A stretch of 64,000 bases of DNA from JAILEN01 sp036723975. Its GTDB lineage: Bacteria > Bacillota > Clostridia > Lachnospirales > Lachnospiraceae. Within the stretch, counting starts at the first letter, position 1; every line of letters begins with the position of its first letter. The DNA lies in NCBI GenBank assembly GCA_036723975.1, contig DAIMGJ010000002.1, positions 143,347 to 207,346 of the forward strand, written 5' to 3'. This document shows positions 1 through 8,782 of the stretch, piece by piece. The translations under genes and the position numbers were made by a program. The notes under the pieces are model-generated. The model saw nothing but the letters and a program-made list of their open reading frames with translations, did not search any database and was not told where the DNA came from.

Positions 1-281
1 GCAAAGACTTCCAGCTTCTTTACCTCTTTTGGCAAATCGATTTCCAGACAAAAACCGAAAAAAGCGGGCATCTCATCCATGTGCAAAGGTGCGGATGAAC
101 TTGCCTCCGCCTTGGATAAGTACTCCATCTTACAATCCAAAGCATTGCCCTTTTCGTCTTTTGCAAGAATCCTGATGTCTGATTTTTCTTTGCTTGCAGC
201 CCAGCCCTTTGCCACAACCCAATCCTTTGAGCCGTCGCTGGCCATATGTGCAATGTTTATTTTGCCTAGTAAGTTTGACAT
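1..281 (-). CDS. Partial protein with a polysaccharide-glycosyltransferase accessory domain
   Basis: Only the first 93 or so codons are present; the gene runs off the left edge. The ATG at 281 starts a reading frame that opens MSNLLGKINIAHMASDG. The segment around WVVAKGWAASKEKSDIRILA resembles the beta-rich accessory domain seen twice in the N-terminal half of the 816-residue glycosyltransferase next to it (compare its RGWAIFNPEAS segment). The start lies 3 bp after the stop of that gene, so the two are probably co-transcribed. By analogy I expect a second family 2 glycosyltransferase or another cell-surface polysaccharide enzyme, but the catalytic part is not visible. Confidence 0.7.
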   Translation of the reverse strand, partial: MSNLLGKINIAHMASDGSKDWVVAKGWAASKEKSDIRILAKDEKGNALDCKMEYLSKAEASSSAPLHMDEMPAFFGFCLEIDLPKEVKKLEVF

Positions 282-284
282 TGA

Positions 285-2735
285 TTATCCTCGAAACTTA
301 TAACTTAAATCCTTCATGGAAAGATGAGGGTTGTAATACGGATCTCTCTGATTCAACACATCATTCCATTTTTTCTTTGCGTAAGAAACATCCTTTTCAT
401 ATCCATCGTAGGCTTCATCCACGATGTCACATCCGGGGTACTTTTTCATATGAATCTTAAGTTCTGCCTGTGGTTCCAAAACAACCCCACGGTTTTTACG
501 GAAGCGAAGGCAAAAATCAATATCATAAAATGCCTCTCCAAAGGTTTCATCAAACCCACCGGATTTCTCAAACACGGAAGATTCTACCATCATACAGACG
601 GACAATACCGCTGAAATATTTTGCTGCAATACCGCATTGGCGTACTGTCCAAACTCTATCTCGTGGCGTCCCGCCAAAAGTCTTCCGGCCAATTCGTGAT
701 ACCCCATGACCACACCCAAATGATAGATGGTATCATCCTCGTAGTATACCTTTCCTCCTACCACATCCACCTCCGGACGCTCGCAGGAAGCAAGGAGTTT
801 TTCCAAGAAATCTTCCCTCATCACTTCCATGTTGGAATGTACAAACAACAGGTATTCTCCGGTGGCTTTTTTTACCGCTTCGTTGCAATCCTTTGCGGTA
901 GCACCCTCTGTCAAAATAACCTCATAGTTGTTATAAGAAGCTTTTCCTCGAAGGGAGTCTTCCATGGTATGGCTATTGCCATCTTTTATTATGATAACGG
1001 AGATCTTCTTCGGCTCTAATTTGTAATTCACACGATAAATACCCACGGTATTTGGAATCTGCTCTACGGAATCGTAGGCCACTCCCAATCTGTCACAATG
1101 ACCAGTTACTGCACGAACCGCAGCCTCATAGGCATAATTTTTGCTTCCCGGATTTAACGCAACAGAGCCCGGATGGCATCTCCAGTAGTACAAAATCTTT
1201 GGAATGTGATATACATTTCTTGCTGCTTCTGTACAGCGCAAAATAAAATCAAAATCCTGAGAACCATCACAGTCGGAATTAAACTCTCCGATACGATCTA
1301 CAATCTCCTTTTTTACCACAAACAAATGAGTAATATAATTGCAGGAACGAAGGAAGTCCGGATTAAAGTCCGGCTTGTATGCCGGCTGATAATGATCCTT
1401 TACCTCGTCTGTAAATTTATCTTCGTCAGAATAAACACAGTCTGCATCCTCATGTGAAAGAATCACCTTTACCACTTCGTAAAGTGCTTCCGGTGCCAAC
1501 ATATCATCGTGATCCAGAAGGGCGATATAATCACCGGTTGCCAATCGAAGGGCGATGTTGGTGTTTCCGGAGATTCCCAGATTCTTTTCACCAATGGTAT
1601 AAACGATTCGCTCATCCTTTTGATGATACTCCTCTAAAATCGCTTCCAGTTCTTTGTTACCTTCGCTGCCGTCTCCGATACAAAGTTGCCAGTTGGTATA
1701 GGTCTGATCGATTACGGAATCAATCATATCTCGTAAGAAATCCGGTCTTGTATTATAGGTAGGAACCACAATACTGATCATGGGTCCGTTAAGTTTCTCC
1801 GCCACCTGTCGTTGCAATTCGCTTTTGGAAGCTCTGTGCTTTTCAAAATACTTCTGATACACAGGATCAATGGGAGTAAATCTCTTTTTTACAAGATTTA
1901 AATACGCGCCGAGGCCTTCTCGTTTGATATACATCCTGTCATCCGCCCAGCGGTAAGGGTCTTTCTTTTCCATCATATGACGAAGGTTTTTATAGCGTCT
2001 GTCTTTTTCCCGCTCCTCGGCGAGCATAAGCGGCAAATCCATGATATGAGACACCCGGTTGTCCTCGGTACCCACAGTTAATACATATACTTTTTCCGGG
2101 TCATACTTCCAAATCACTTCAAATCCGCAAGTACAGTTTTCATCTTCGATGGCGTATTGACGAATCACATCTTCTCTTATTTCCGATATTTTTTTACACT
2201 CCACCGGGTGGCCGACGATATCCGTAAGAACCAAATCAAAGGGCATCTCCGGCTTTCTTGTAACGGAAGCCTCGGGATTAAAAATCGCCCAACCGCGGAC
2301 ACTGATTTCATCCCCGCGAAGTTCTTTTTCCACTTTGCTAAGGTAGGATGACTCGGTAGCCAGATTGGTTAAGTCCGCAAAAACTTCTTCTTTATCTTTA
2401 TTTGCAGACTCGTAACTTAAGTTAAATGTTTTACCTTCATCTTCTTTTTTGATTCGCACAAAAATATGAAATCCCACTTCGCCGCTAACATTTTTGTTCG
2501 AAAAAATCTTTTCGATGTCGGGACGGGCTTCGTAGGTTTCTCTTTGCTCTAAGATTTCGCCGTCAAAGTTCACTTTCACTTTTCCGGCTGTGCCATCCTT
2601 GTAAAAGCCCCAGCCCTTTATGACATAAAGAGAAGTATCCTTCGTCTCGTAGAATCGCTTGGCGGTTTCCAGATAAATATGGAAAGCGTCGGATTCATAA
2701 TTTTCTGTTTCTTTTTTTATAATCGCAGTACTCAT
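285..2735 (-). CDS. Two-domain family 2 glycosyltransferase (surface polysaccharide)
   Basis: This 816-residue protein probably builds a cell-surface polysaccharide from nucleotide sugars at the cytoplasmic membrane. The first GT-A catalytic domain begins near residue 320 with ISIVVPTYNTRPDF and carries the acidic motif LLDHDDMLAPEAL near residue 405. A second GT-A-like domain starts near residue 578 (KISVIIIKDGNSH); its metal site is less clear (FVHSNMEVM). The N-terminal 300 residues hold two copies of a beta-rich accessory domain, around residues 17-120 and 135-225, which recurs in the partial gene at the left edge. There are no membrane segments. Two-headed GT2 enzymes of this kind are common in rhamnan and O-antigen-like clusters. 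The sugar and linkage cannot be read from the sequence. Confidence 0.88.
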   Translation of the reverse strand: MSTAIIKKETENYESDAFHIYLETAKRFYETKDTSLYVIKGWGFYKDGTAGKVKVNFDGEILEQRETYEARPDIEKIFSNKNVSGEVGFHIFVRIKKEDEGKTFNLSYESANKDKEEVFADLTNLATESSYLSKVEKELRGDEISVRGWAIFNPEASVTRKPEMPFDLVLTDIVGHPVECKKISEIREDVIRQYAIEDENCTCGFEVIWKYDPEKVYVLTVGTEDNRVSHIMDLPLMLAEEREKDRRYKNLRHMMEKKDPYRWADDRMYIKREGLGAYLNLVKKRFTPIDPVYQKYFEKHRASKSELQRQVAEKLNGPMISIVVPTYNTRPDFLRDMIDSVIDQTYTNWQLCIGDGSEGNKELEAILEEYHQKDERIVYTIGEKNLGISGNTNIALRLATGDYIALLDHDDMLAPEALYEVVKVILSHEDADCVYSDEDKFTDEVKDHYQPAYKPDFNPDFLRSCNYITHLFVVKKEIVDRIGEFNSDCDGSQDFDFILRCTEAARNVYHIPKILYYWRCHPGSVALNPGSKNYAYEAAVRAVTGHCDRLGVAYDSVEQIPNTVGIYRVNYKLEPKKISVIIIKDGNSHTMEDSLRGKASYNNYEVILTEGATAKDCNEAVKKATGEYLLFVHSNMEVMREDFLEKLLASCERPEVDVVGGKVYYEDDTIYHLGVVMGYHELAGRLLAGRHEIEFGQYANAVLQQNISAVLSVCMMVESSVFEKSGGFDETFGEAFYDIDFCLRFRKNRGVVLEPQAELKIHMKKYPGCDIVDEAYDGYEKDVSYAKKKWNDVLNQRDPYYNPHLSMKDLSYKFRG

Positions 2736-2779
2736 TTTTAAGATTCGTCTTTTCTTATAAAATGTTTGGTTTCAATTTT

Positions 2780-4882
2780 TTAATATAACGTCATGGGCAG
2801 AACCACATCATACACACTTACAAAGATAAGCGTAGTCATAATGCCCATGGTAACGGTCTGATAAATATGATCCGGAATAATCTTTCGAAGAGGAATGCCC
2901 CCTCCGGTAATCACTGCACAAAGCGGATAGATCATGGGGATGTAGTATCTGGGCTGTGCCCCTGCCATATAGTCTGAGCCAATGGGTGAGAATGCCATGT
3001 AAAGGGCCGTCACCACTAAAGCGCTTTCACCCACAAAATACAAAGCTCCGTAGATTCGAGCCAACACCGGGTAAGCACCTTTATCGCAGTCTTCTTTATC
3101 CGTAAGCGTTACAAACGCCAAAAGAGCGACAATAATCAAATATCCTCTGGAAACGCCAAGGTAAGCCAGGCAGGTTCCCGTCTCATTAAAGTGAGGATTC
3201 CACCACTGGAACATATAGGCAAACATCTGCTTCAGATAGAGTCCAAAGTGACCCATGATAAATAGAAACTGCTGTTTTCCGTCTACCTCACCAAGTCCGG
3301 CACGCATGTCCTGCTCGCCGTTTACATTGTTTAAGCTTGCAATGGCAAAAGCAGCTAATGCAGCGATTGTCGCAATGGTGCAAAGGAAGTAATAAAGTTT
3401 CTTTTTGTTCTTTAACTTCTTTGTACTCATCAAAAAAGTAAAGAAGAAAATCGGCATGTAAATCTGTTTTGCCATGCATCCGAAATAAAATGCCAAAAGC
3501 ATGATGATTACATCTTTTGCTTCCCAGTCTTTTTGCTTTTCCTGACACATACCCACAAAGTAGGCCATACCAAGCATCAAAAATGCGGTAACTTCATAGT
3601 CATAAGAATAATTGGTGGCCAAAAAGATATTGACCGGCATCATATAGATTACGGCAAAAATCATCTTTCCACTGTGGAGGCGCTTCATTCCAAAGTATCC
3701 GCACAAAACAAATACCAAAAGCTGACCAAGGCGTCCCATGCAATAGTTTGTATAAGCACTGACTCCCAGCACATTTCCCAAAATCATCCAGATGGCTGCG
3801 GGCATTCTGATAAGACTAAACTCCTGATCCAGCCAGAAGGAAACACCTATCTCTCTTGCATTTACAGCGTCAATTAACTGCGAATAAGTTTGATTTGTTT
3901 CAAACACGGAGAAAAAGGCTGCATTTCCGTCGGTGACACCAATGACATCTCCCGCCTGCGTAGAAAGCAAAGTAGACTGGTAATGAATCATGGCATCCCA
4001 GGAAACGTTGGGCCAGCAGCAAAGGGTCATGCAGACTCCGGTGAAAATCAAAAGGGCCAAAAACGTCTGCTCCGGAGCCGTTTTTAAAACCAAACCGTTT
4101 CGAAGCAATACAAAAGCAGATAATACCGCCGTAACAATTAACGCATGATAGGAAACAGAATACTGTCCCTGGCCAAACATCTGATTGCAAACCATGGAAA
4201 TTAAAGTTGCAGCCACAAGGACCACCCCATCCTGAATCAATGATTTTTTATTCTTTTTTACAAAGGCACAAAAACTGCCTGAGATCTTAAAGATGGCCTC
4301 TAGGATTGCAATAATAAGTGCGCAGAATAATCCAACCAAAATGCCCTTTAAGAATTGTCTCTTTGAGAATGTATTCTTTTTAAATACGGCAACCGGCTCT
4401 TTGTCATGAATTTCAATCTTTGAAAGCTTCAAAGACATGTTGGGGCGAATGCGAACTCCCACATAGTTGTCGGTAGGCAGCGGCAGGCATACACAATCCG
4501 CCAATTTATTGGAAGCCACATAAAGGATTTCTCCTTCAGCTTCGTGATAGCCTTCCCCGTCACCGTAATCCAAACTTACATAAAACACAGGACCTGCGGA
4601 TTCGTAAGGCTGATCAAAGAAAAGCACTATGGTGGATCCGCTGTTTTTGATGTCCGTGATTTCAAAATAACAATCGTCACCGTTTAACTCCAGGGAGCCG
4701 TCGTCCTTAGCAATAATGCTGTGAGTTACGGTGTTTTCCGTAATGTACCGAGTCTCCAGTAAATCACCACTTTGAGGTCCGTACATTCTTAAAGGAATGG
4801 GACAGCAATAATATCCTAAAGATATGGTGATAAAAAATATGGTTGCAAGAAGCAGAAAAATCCCTGTTCTTAATTTATTCAT
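2780..4882 (-). CDS. DUF2142-like polytopic membrane protein
   Basis: This 700-residue protein has one N-terminal membrane segment, an extracytoplasmic beta-rich region of about 150 residues, and then roughly a dozen hydrophobic helices. The late motif AGAQPRYYIPMIYPL resembles the conserved QGRY-FLPL stretch of DUF2142 proteins, which share the fold of membrane GT-C glycosyltransferases. Its start overlaps the stop of the GtrA gene by one base (TAATG), which points to translational coupling. Together with GtrA and the glycosyltransferase it probably modifies or exports a surface glycan, perhaps from a polyprenyl-linked sugar. The substrate is unknown. A Pmt/ArnT-like transferase is an alternative reading. 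Confidence 0.72.
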   Translation of the reverse strand: MNKLRTGIFLLLATIFFITISLGYYCCPIPLRMYGPQSGDLLETRYITENTVTHSIIAKDDGSLELNGDDCYFEITDIKNSGSTIVLFFDQPYESAGPVFYVSLDYGDGEGYHEAEGEILYVASNKLADCVCLPLPTDNYVGVRIRPNMSLKLSKIEIHDKEPVAVFKKNTFSKRQFLKGILVGLFCALIIAILEAIFKISGSFCAFVKKNKKSLIQDGVVLVAATLISMVCNQMFGQGQYSVSYHALIVTAVLSAFVLLRNGLVLKTAPEQTFLALLIFTGVCMTLCCWPNVSWDAMIHYQSTLLSTQAGDVIGVTDGNAAFFSVFETNQTYSQLIDAVNAREIGVSFWLDQEFSLIRMPAAIWMILGNVLGVSAYTNYCMGRLGQLLVFVLCGYFGMKRLHSGKMIFAVIYMMPVNIFLATNYSYDYEVTAFLMLGMAYFVGMCQEKQKDWEAKDVIIMLLAFYFGCMAKQIYMPIFFFTFLMSTKKLKNKKKLYYFLCTIATIAALAAFAIASLNNVNGEQDMRAGLGEVDGKQQFLFIMGHFGLYLKQMFAYMFQWWNPHFNETGTCLAYLGVSRGYLIIVALLAFVTLTDKEDCDKGAYPVLARIYGALYFVGESALVVTALYMAFSPIGSDYMAGAQPRYYIPMIYPLCAVITGGGIPLRKIIPDHIYQTVTMGIMTTLIFVSVYDVVLPMTLY

Positions 4883-5397
4883 TATTTCTCCTCAAATGCC
4901 CAAAACTTATTCATAAGAAAGTTTATGGGAATGCAAATAATCGCGTCGATAATCGGGGCAATAAATTTAGACAGCCCAACCACATCAATCCAAAACCATG
5001 CCAAAACGTTCATCAATACCAGACCGGAAAAGCCGTAGGAGGCATAGGTTTTTAGAAGTGCTTTTAAGCGATTTCTGTTCTCCCCTTCTTTTTGTGTAAA
5101 TACATATTTATTGTTCCAATGGAAGGACCAAAGTACGGACAAAAAGAATGCTATCAAGTTGCCCGCCACATAATCCCAACTCACATTGGCCGGTGCCAAT
5201 ACGAGAAGCACCGCCACGTTTATAAGGTAGGAAACAATCACGTTGGTGACACCTACCATTCCGAATTTTACAAACTGCAAAAAGCCTTCTTCCGTCTCCG
5301 GCGTCAGACCTTTTCTTATGATTTTAAATAGGAGTCTTAGACACCAAAGGGCCATTGCTTCTATCAGGCTCCACAGCAGTTTTCCAAACTGTTTCAA
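4882..5397 (-). CDS. GtrA family membrane protein
   Basis: This 171-residue protein has four predicted membrane helices and the GtrA pattern: FVKFGMVGVTNVIVSYLIN at the first helix and FLMNKFWAF at the C-terminus. GtrA-like proteins are thought to flip polyprenyl-phosphate-linked sugars across the membrane for glycan decoration. Here it lies 22 bp downstream of glmS and overlaps the DUF2142-like gene by one base, fitting a surface-polysaccharide operon. The first 40 residues are a hydrophobic and basic extension compared with minimal GtrA proteins. Confidence 0.85.
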   Translation of the reverse strand: MKQFGKLLWSLIEAMALWCLRLLFKIIRKGLTPETEEGFLQFVKFGMVGVTNVIVSYLINVAVLLVLAPANVSWDYVAGNLIAFFLSVLWSFHWNNKYVFTQKEGENRNRLKALLKTYASYGFSGLVLMNVLAWFWIDVVGLSKFIAPIIDAIICIPINFLMNKFWAFEEK

Positions 5398-5419
5398 AAT
5401 AAGTTCTCCTGACGTTTCT

Positions 5420-7270
5420 TTATTCCACGGTTACGGATTTTGCCAAGTTTCTCGGCTTATCCACATCCAAACCACGGGCAACGGAAATGTAGTAGCCGAT
5501 AATCTGAAGCGGAACCACGGCAAGGCTGGCTGCAAAATGCTCATCCGTCTTCGGAACGAAAATAGAAAAGTCTGCTGTATCTTCCAAGCTGTAGTTGCCG
5601 TAGGAAGTTATACCGCAAAGATATGCGCCACGGCTCTTTACTTCTACCATGTTGGAAATGGTTTTTTCATATAAATCATTTTGTGTAATACATCCGATTA
5701 CAAGGGTACCATCCTCAATAAGGGAGATGGTTCCGTGCTTTAACTCACCTGCTGCATAGGCTTCGGAGTGGATGTAAGAAATTTCTTTTAACTTTAAACT
5801 TCCTTCCAGGCAAACGGCGTAGTCGATACCACGTCCGATGTAGAATACATCATGTACGTTTGCAAACTTGGAAGCAAACCACTGAAGACGCTCTTTTTCT
5901 TCCAATACTTTTTCAATTTTTGAAGGAAGGGTCTTCATCTCTGTTAGAAGTTCATTTTCTCTTTTTGCATCAATATGACCCTTTGCTTTTCCAAGGGCGA
6001 TGGCCAAGATATAGCCGGCTACCAACTGGCAGGAGTATGCCTTTGTGGTTGCCACGGAAATCTCCGGTCCTGCCAAAGTCTGGAATACATAGTCCGCTTC
6101 TCTGGCAATGGAGCTTCCTACTACGTTTACGATACCTAAGGTTTTGTTTCCACGATTCTTTGCTTCGCGAAGCGCCGCCAAAGTATCAGCGGTTTCTCCG
6201 GACTGAGATACCACGATAACAAGAGTATTCGGATTCAAAAGCGGATTTCTGTAACGGAACTCAGATGCAAGTTCCACACGAACCGGCACCTTTGCCAAAT
6301 CCTCAATGACATACTGGTTTACCATGCCGGTATGCCAAGCAGAACCGCAGGCTGCGATAACAATATCGGATACTCCTTTTAAATCTTCCTCTGTAATTCC
6401 GATAGCGGATAAATCAACGGAAAGGTGATTCTTTTCTTCTTTGATAACAGAATTAATGGTATCTTCCACTACCTTTGGTTGCTCATAGATTTCCTTCATC
6501 ATGAAGTGCTCGAAGCCGCCTTTTTCTGCTGCCTCTGCATCCCATTCAATGGTATGAAGTTCCTTTTGTACCTCATCGCCGTCAAGGTTGTAGAAAGTTA
6601 CCTTTCCTTCATCCAAGCGAGCCATTTCAAGGTTTCCGATGTAATAAATCTGATTGGTGTATTTTAAGATGGCCGGTACGTCGGATGCCATATAAGTCTC
6701 ACCGTCTTTGATACCGATAACCATAGGAGAATCTTTTCTTGCCACAAAGATTTCGCCCGGATAGTCTTTAAACATAACAGCAATGGCATAAGATCCGCGG
6801 ACACGCACCATCGTCTTTGCAATAGCATCGATGGGACCCACCTGATATTTCTTATAGTAATAATCGATTAACTTGATAGCCACTTCCGTATCCGTTTCGG
6901 AATAAAACTTATAATCATGGCGCTGTAATTTTTCTTTTAATTCCACATAGTTTTCGATGATACCATTGTGAACACCTACCACGTTCATATCATCGGAGCA
7001 ATGAGGATGTGCATTGTTTTCAGAAGGTTCCCCGTGGGTCGCCCAACGGGTATGACCAATACCGCATCCACCGGTAAGGGCACTTCCGCCATTGGTCTTT
7101 TCAGATAAGATTTTAAGACGTCCCTTTGCCTTTACCACAACCGGATCCTTGTCTCCGTCGCGAACAGCCAACCCTGCCGAATCATATCCTCTGTATTCCA
7201 GTTTTGACAGTCCGTCCAAAAGAACCGGCGCTGCCTGTTTTTTACCTACGAATCCTACGATACCGCACAT
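5420..7270 (-). CDS. glmS: Glutamine--fructose-6-phosphate aminotransferase
   Basis: GlmS makes glucosamine-6-phosphate from fructose-6-phosphate and glutamine, the first step toward UDP-GlcNAc for the cell wall. The 616-residue protein is full length. It begins MCGIVGFVG, giving the catalytic Cys2 of the glutaminase domain once Met is removed; HTRWATHGEPS, GVHNGIIENY and YSETDTEVA follow. Two SIS domains carry ACGSAWHTG and VVSQSGETADT, and the C-terminus is the canonical LAKSVTVE. An AAGGAG site lies just upstream of the start. It precedes the surface-polysaccharide genes and may supply amino sugar to them. Its roughly 70-nt leader is too short for a glmS ribozyme and instead holds a terminator-like hairpin. 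Confidence 0.97.
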   Translation of the reverse strand: MCGIVGFVGKKQAAPVLLDGLSKLEYRGYDSAGLAVRDGDKDPVVVKAKGRLKILSEKTNGGSALTGGCGIGHTRWATHGEPSENNAHPHCSDDMNVVGVHNGIIENYVELKEKLQRHDYKFYSETDTEVAIKLIDYYYKKYQVGPIDAIAKTMVRVRGSYAIAVMFKDYPGEIFVARKDSPMVIGIKDGETYMASDVPAILKYTNQIYYIGNLEMARLDEGKVTFYNLDGDEVQKELHTIEWDAEAAEKGGFEHFMMKEIYEQPKVVEDTINSVIKEEKNHLSVDLSAIGITEEDLKGVSDIVIAACGSAWHTGMVNQYVIEDLAKVPVRVELASEFRYRNPLLNPNTLVIVVSQSGETADTLAALREAKNRGNKTLGIVNVVGSSIAREADYVFQTLAGPEISVATTKAYSCQLVAGYILAIALGKAKGHIDAKRENELLTEMKTLPSKIEKVLEEKERLQWFASKFANVHDVFYIGRGIDYAVCLEGSLKLKEISYIHSEAYAAGELKHGTISLIEDGTLVIGCITQNDLYEKTISNMVEVKSRGAYLCGITSYGNYSLEDTADFSIFVPKTDEHFAASLAVVPLQIIGYYISVARGLDVDKPRNLAKSVTVE

Positions 7271-7295
7271 ATTTTTAATCTCCTTAATGTATTCA

Positions 7296-7343
7296 AAATA
7301 AAAAACTCTGCATGCCTTTGTCCGAGGACATAAACATACAGAG
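7296..7343 (-). promoter_or_regulatory. Terminator-like hairpin in the glmS leader (possible attenuator)
   Basis: On the minus strand CTCTGTATG (7335-7343) pairs with CATGCAGAG (7306-7314, one G-U pair). An inner stem closes GTCC against GGAC, and the run TTTTTTATTTT follows at 7296-7305. The structure starts within a few bases of the predicted transcription start, so most transcripts would meet it before glmS. A 14-codon reading frame (ATG at 7337) runs through it but has no clear Shine-Dalgarno site. Confidence 0.5.
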
Positions 7344-7345
7344 TA

Positions 7346-7373
7346 ATTTTACCACATTTATGTAATTATGCAA
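7346..7373 (-). promoter_or_regulatory. glmS promoter
   Basis: A -35 box TTGCAT (7368-7373), a 16-bp spacer and a -10 box TAAAAT (7346-7351) preceded by TGG (extended -10) read toward glmS on the minus strand. The predicted start is near 7339. Confidence 0.6.
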
Positions 7374-7387
7374 AATTGTGTATACAC

Positions 7388-7418
7388 GTACACACGGGGT
7401 CAGACCCCGTGTGTGCAC
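7388..7418. repeat. REP palindrome (GGGGTCAGACCCC class)
   Basis: An imperfect palindrome centred on GGGGTCAGACCCC and flanked by CACAC/GTGTG arms. It lies 10 bp beyond the stop codon of the secreted DUF5648 gene and upstream of the glmS promoter. There is no following U-run, so it is not a standard terminator. It belongs to the same family as the copies around the RAYT gene. Confidence 0.85.
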
Positions 7419-7428
7419 TTTTACATTT

Positions 7429-8622
7429 TTAGAGTCCGTTGCTGAACACGACCACGTCAGATGCATGCTCGTATCCGCTGTCCCAGTCCCGTCCGTTTAA
7501 TCCGGTCATTACTCCGGCAACTCTGACATATCCGGTAGACCATACAAACTGAGAAGTGTCGACAGTCAAACCGTTGTCTCTGTCGTGATCATAGTGATTG
7601 AATCCTCGGTCAGGATCGTACACTCCGCCTCCTTTGATGCGAATGTTTGCAAACTCCGCATCTACGGAATCTCCGTCTTTTCTTGCCGCTCCTTCCACAG
7701 CGCAAAACAGTGTGCCGCTGTTGGCAAGCGATTCATTTTTCTGGGAACCAATGTATTTATAATCTACGTAAAAATCTACAGTTCCATCGGTCTGATAAGT
7801 CATCATCATATGATGCCATTCATTGGAACCCAGCATTCCATAATGGGTATAAATCTGACCACCTTTTCCGTTATGGGCAACGTTTTCTACCAGATAGGAT
7901 GTATGTTTTGCATATGGTCCTTCCGCTTCCACATCATACTGAATACCCCAGCTGACTGCAGATGTGGATGTCATAAATACCAGTTTTGCATGGTTTCCTG
8001 TTCCGCCACCGTTAAGTCTTACGTCCGCTTCGATGGTTGCATACGAAGGAATATTTTCAATGCTTGGTTTGTCCGGAAGTTCTGGGATGGATACCGTTGA
8101 AAAATCCACGTTCAACGCATTCCATGCTACGCCTTCATCGTTCCAGCCTTTTTCCGCCACAATCTGGCTTACTTCTTCCGCACTGGTGGTGTAGTGATGT
8201 GCACCCACTGCCACATTTGGAAGAAAGGCACGATATAAGGTCATCGCCCCTTCACTTGACTTTAAGGCCTGACAAAGGATACCTTCGTCGTTCCATCCAT
8301 TTGCCAAACACTGAGCTCGCTCTTCGTCACTTACCGTATAGTGATGATCCCCGAGGCTTGGGTTATATAAACGATACACCGGCATGGTGTTCTCTGACTT
8401 CAACGGCGCAATCCAACCGATTCCCTCCGCATTCCATCCGGAATAATAAAGGTGTAATCGCTCTTCTGCACTGGATGTATAAAAATGCTCACCGGTCTTC
8501 GGATTAAACATACGATAAATCACCTGATAATCCGCCGATGTATTTTCCGCATGAACCTGAATATTTCCGCATGTCAGGGTTAAGGTAAGAGCCGCCGCTA
8601 AAACCAGTCCAAATTTTCTCAT
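7429..8622 (-). CDS. Secreted DUF5648-repeat protein with a jelly-roll-like C-terminal domain
   Basis: This 397-residue protein has a signal peptide (MRKFGLVLAAALTLTLTCG, cleavage near residue 25). Three DUF5648-type repeats follow at about residues 33-175, each with the pattern YR-(F/L)-NP-x-GEHFYT or DHHYT and a Trp-Asn-x-EG-I segment. The C-terminal half (about 190-335) looks like a LamG or concanavalin-like beta-sandwich (ATIEADVRLNGGGTGNHAKL, NEWHHMMMTYQTDGTVDFYV). That combination suggests binding or degradation of extracellular glycans, but no catalytic site is evident. AAAAAGGAG precedes the start. Its promoter lies between two REP arms, so its mRNA should begin with a REP hairpin. 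A 46-bp copy of its 5' end survives at 9789-9834. Confidence 0.8.
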   Translation of the reverse strand: MRKFGLVLAAALTLTLTCGNIQVHAENTSADYQVIYRMFNPKTGEHFYTSSAEERLHLYYSGWNAEGIGWIAPLKSENTMPVYRLYNPSLGDHHYTVSDEERAQCLANGWNDEGILCQALKSSEGAMTLYRAFLPNVAVGAHHYTTSAEEVSQIVAEKGWNDEGVAWNALNVDFSTVSIPELPDKPSIENIPSYATIEADVRLNGGGTGNHAKLVFMTSTSAVSWGIQYDVEAEGPYAKHTSYLVENVAHNGKGGQIYTHYGMLGSNEWHHMMMTYQTDGTVDFYVDYKYIGSQKNESLANSGTLFCAVEGAARKDGDSVDAEFANIRIKGGGVYDPDRGFNHYDHDRDNGLTVDTSQFVWSTGYVRVAGVMTGLNGRDWDSGYEHASDVVVFSNGL

Positions 8623-8648
8623 TGTTCTACTCCTTTTTAATAGGATAA

Positions 8649-8778
8649 GGCGTGCACATGGGGTCTGACCCCGTGTGCACCCATGTGCACACTTTCACTA
8701 AGTCGCTATTCTAACATGCGTCACAAAAAAGTCAAGGACAACAAAACGTGCACACGGGGTCAGACCCCATGTGCACGC
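8649..8778. repeat. REPIN: two inverted REP copies around a 66-bp spacer
   Basis: The 32 bp at 8649-8680 recur as an exact reverse complement at 8747-8778, each centred on GGGGTCTGACCCC with GTGCAC ends. Outside the left arm is an extra half palindrome, ATGTGCAC. The element starts 4 bp beyond the RAYT stop codon, the usual place for REPs mobilised by such transposases. The spacer holds the promoter of the DUF5648 gene. Confidence 0.9.
8708..8735 (-). promoter_or_regulatory. Promoter of the secreted DUF5648 gene, inside the REPIN spacer
   Basis: TTGACT (8730-8735), a 16-bp spacer and TAGAAT (8708-8713) read toward the gene starting at 8622. The transcript would carry the left REP arm as a 5'-leader hairpin. 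Confidence 0.6.
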
Positions 8779-8782
8779 CGAC

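Noticed and set aside
7271..7350. glmS ribozyme in the glmS leader.
   Set aside because: The leader is only about 70 nt from the predicted start and lacks the pseudoknotted core.
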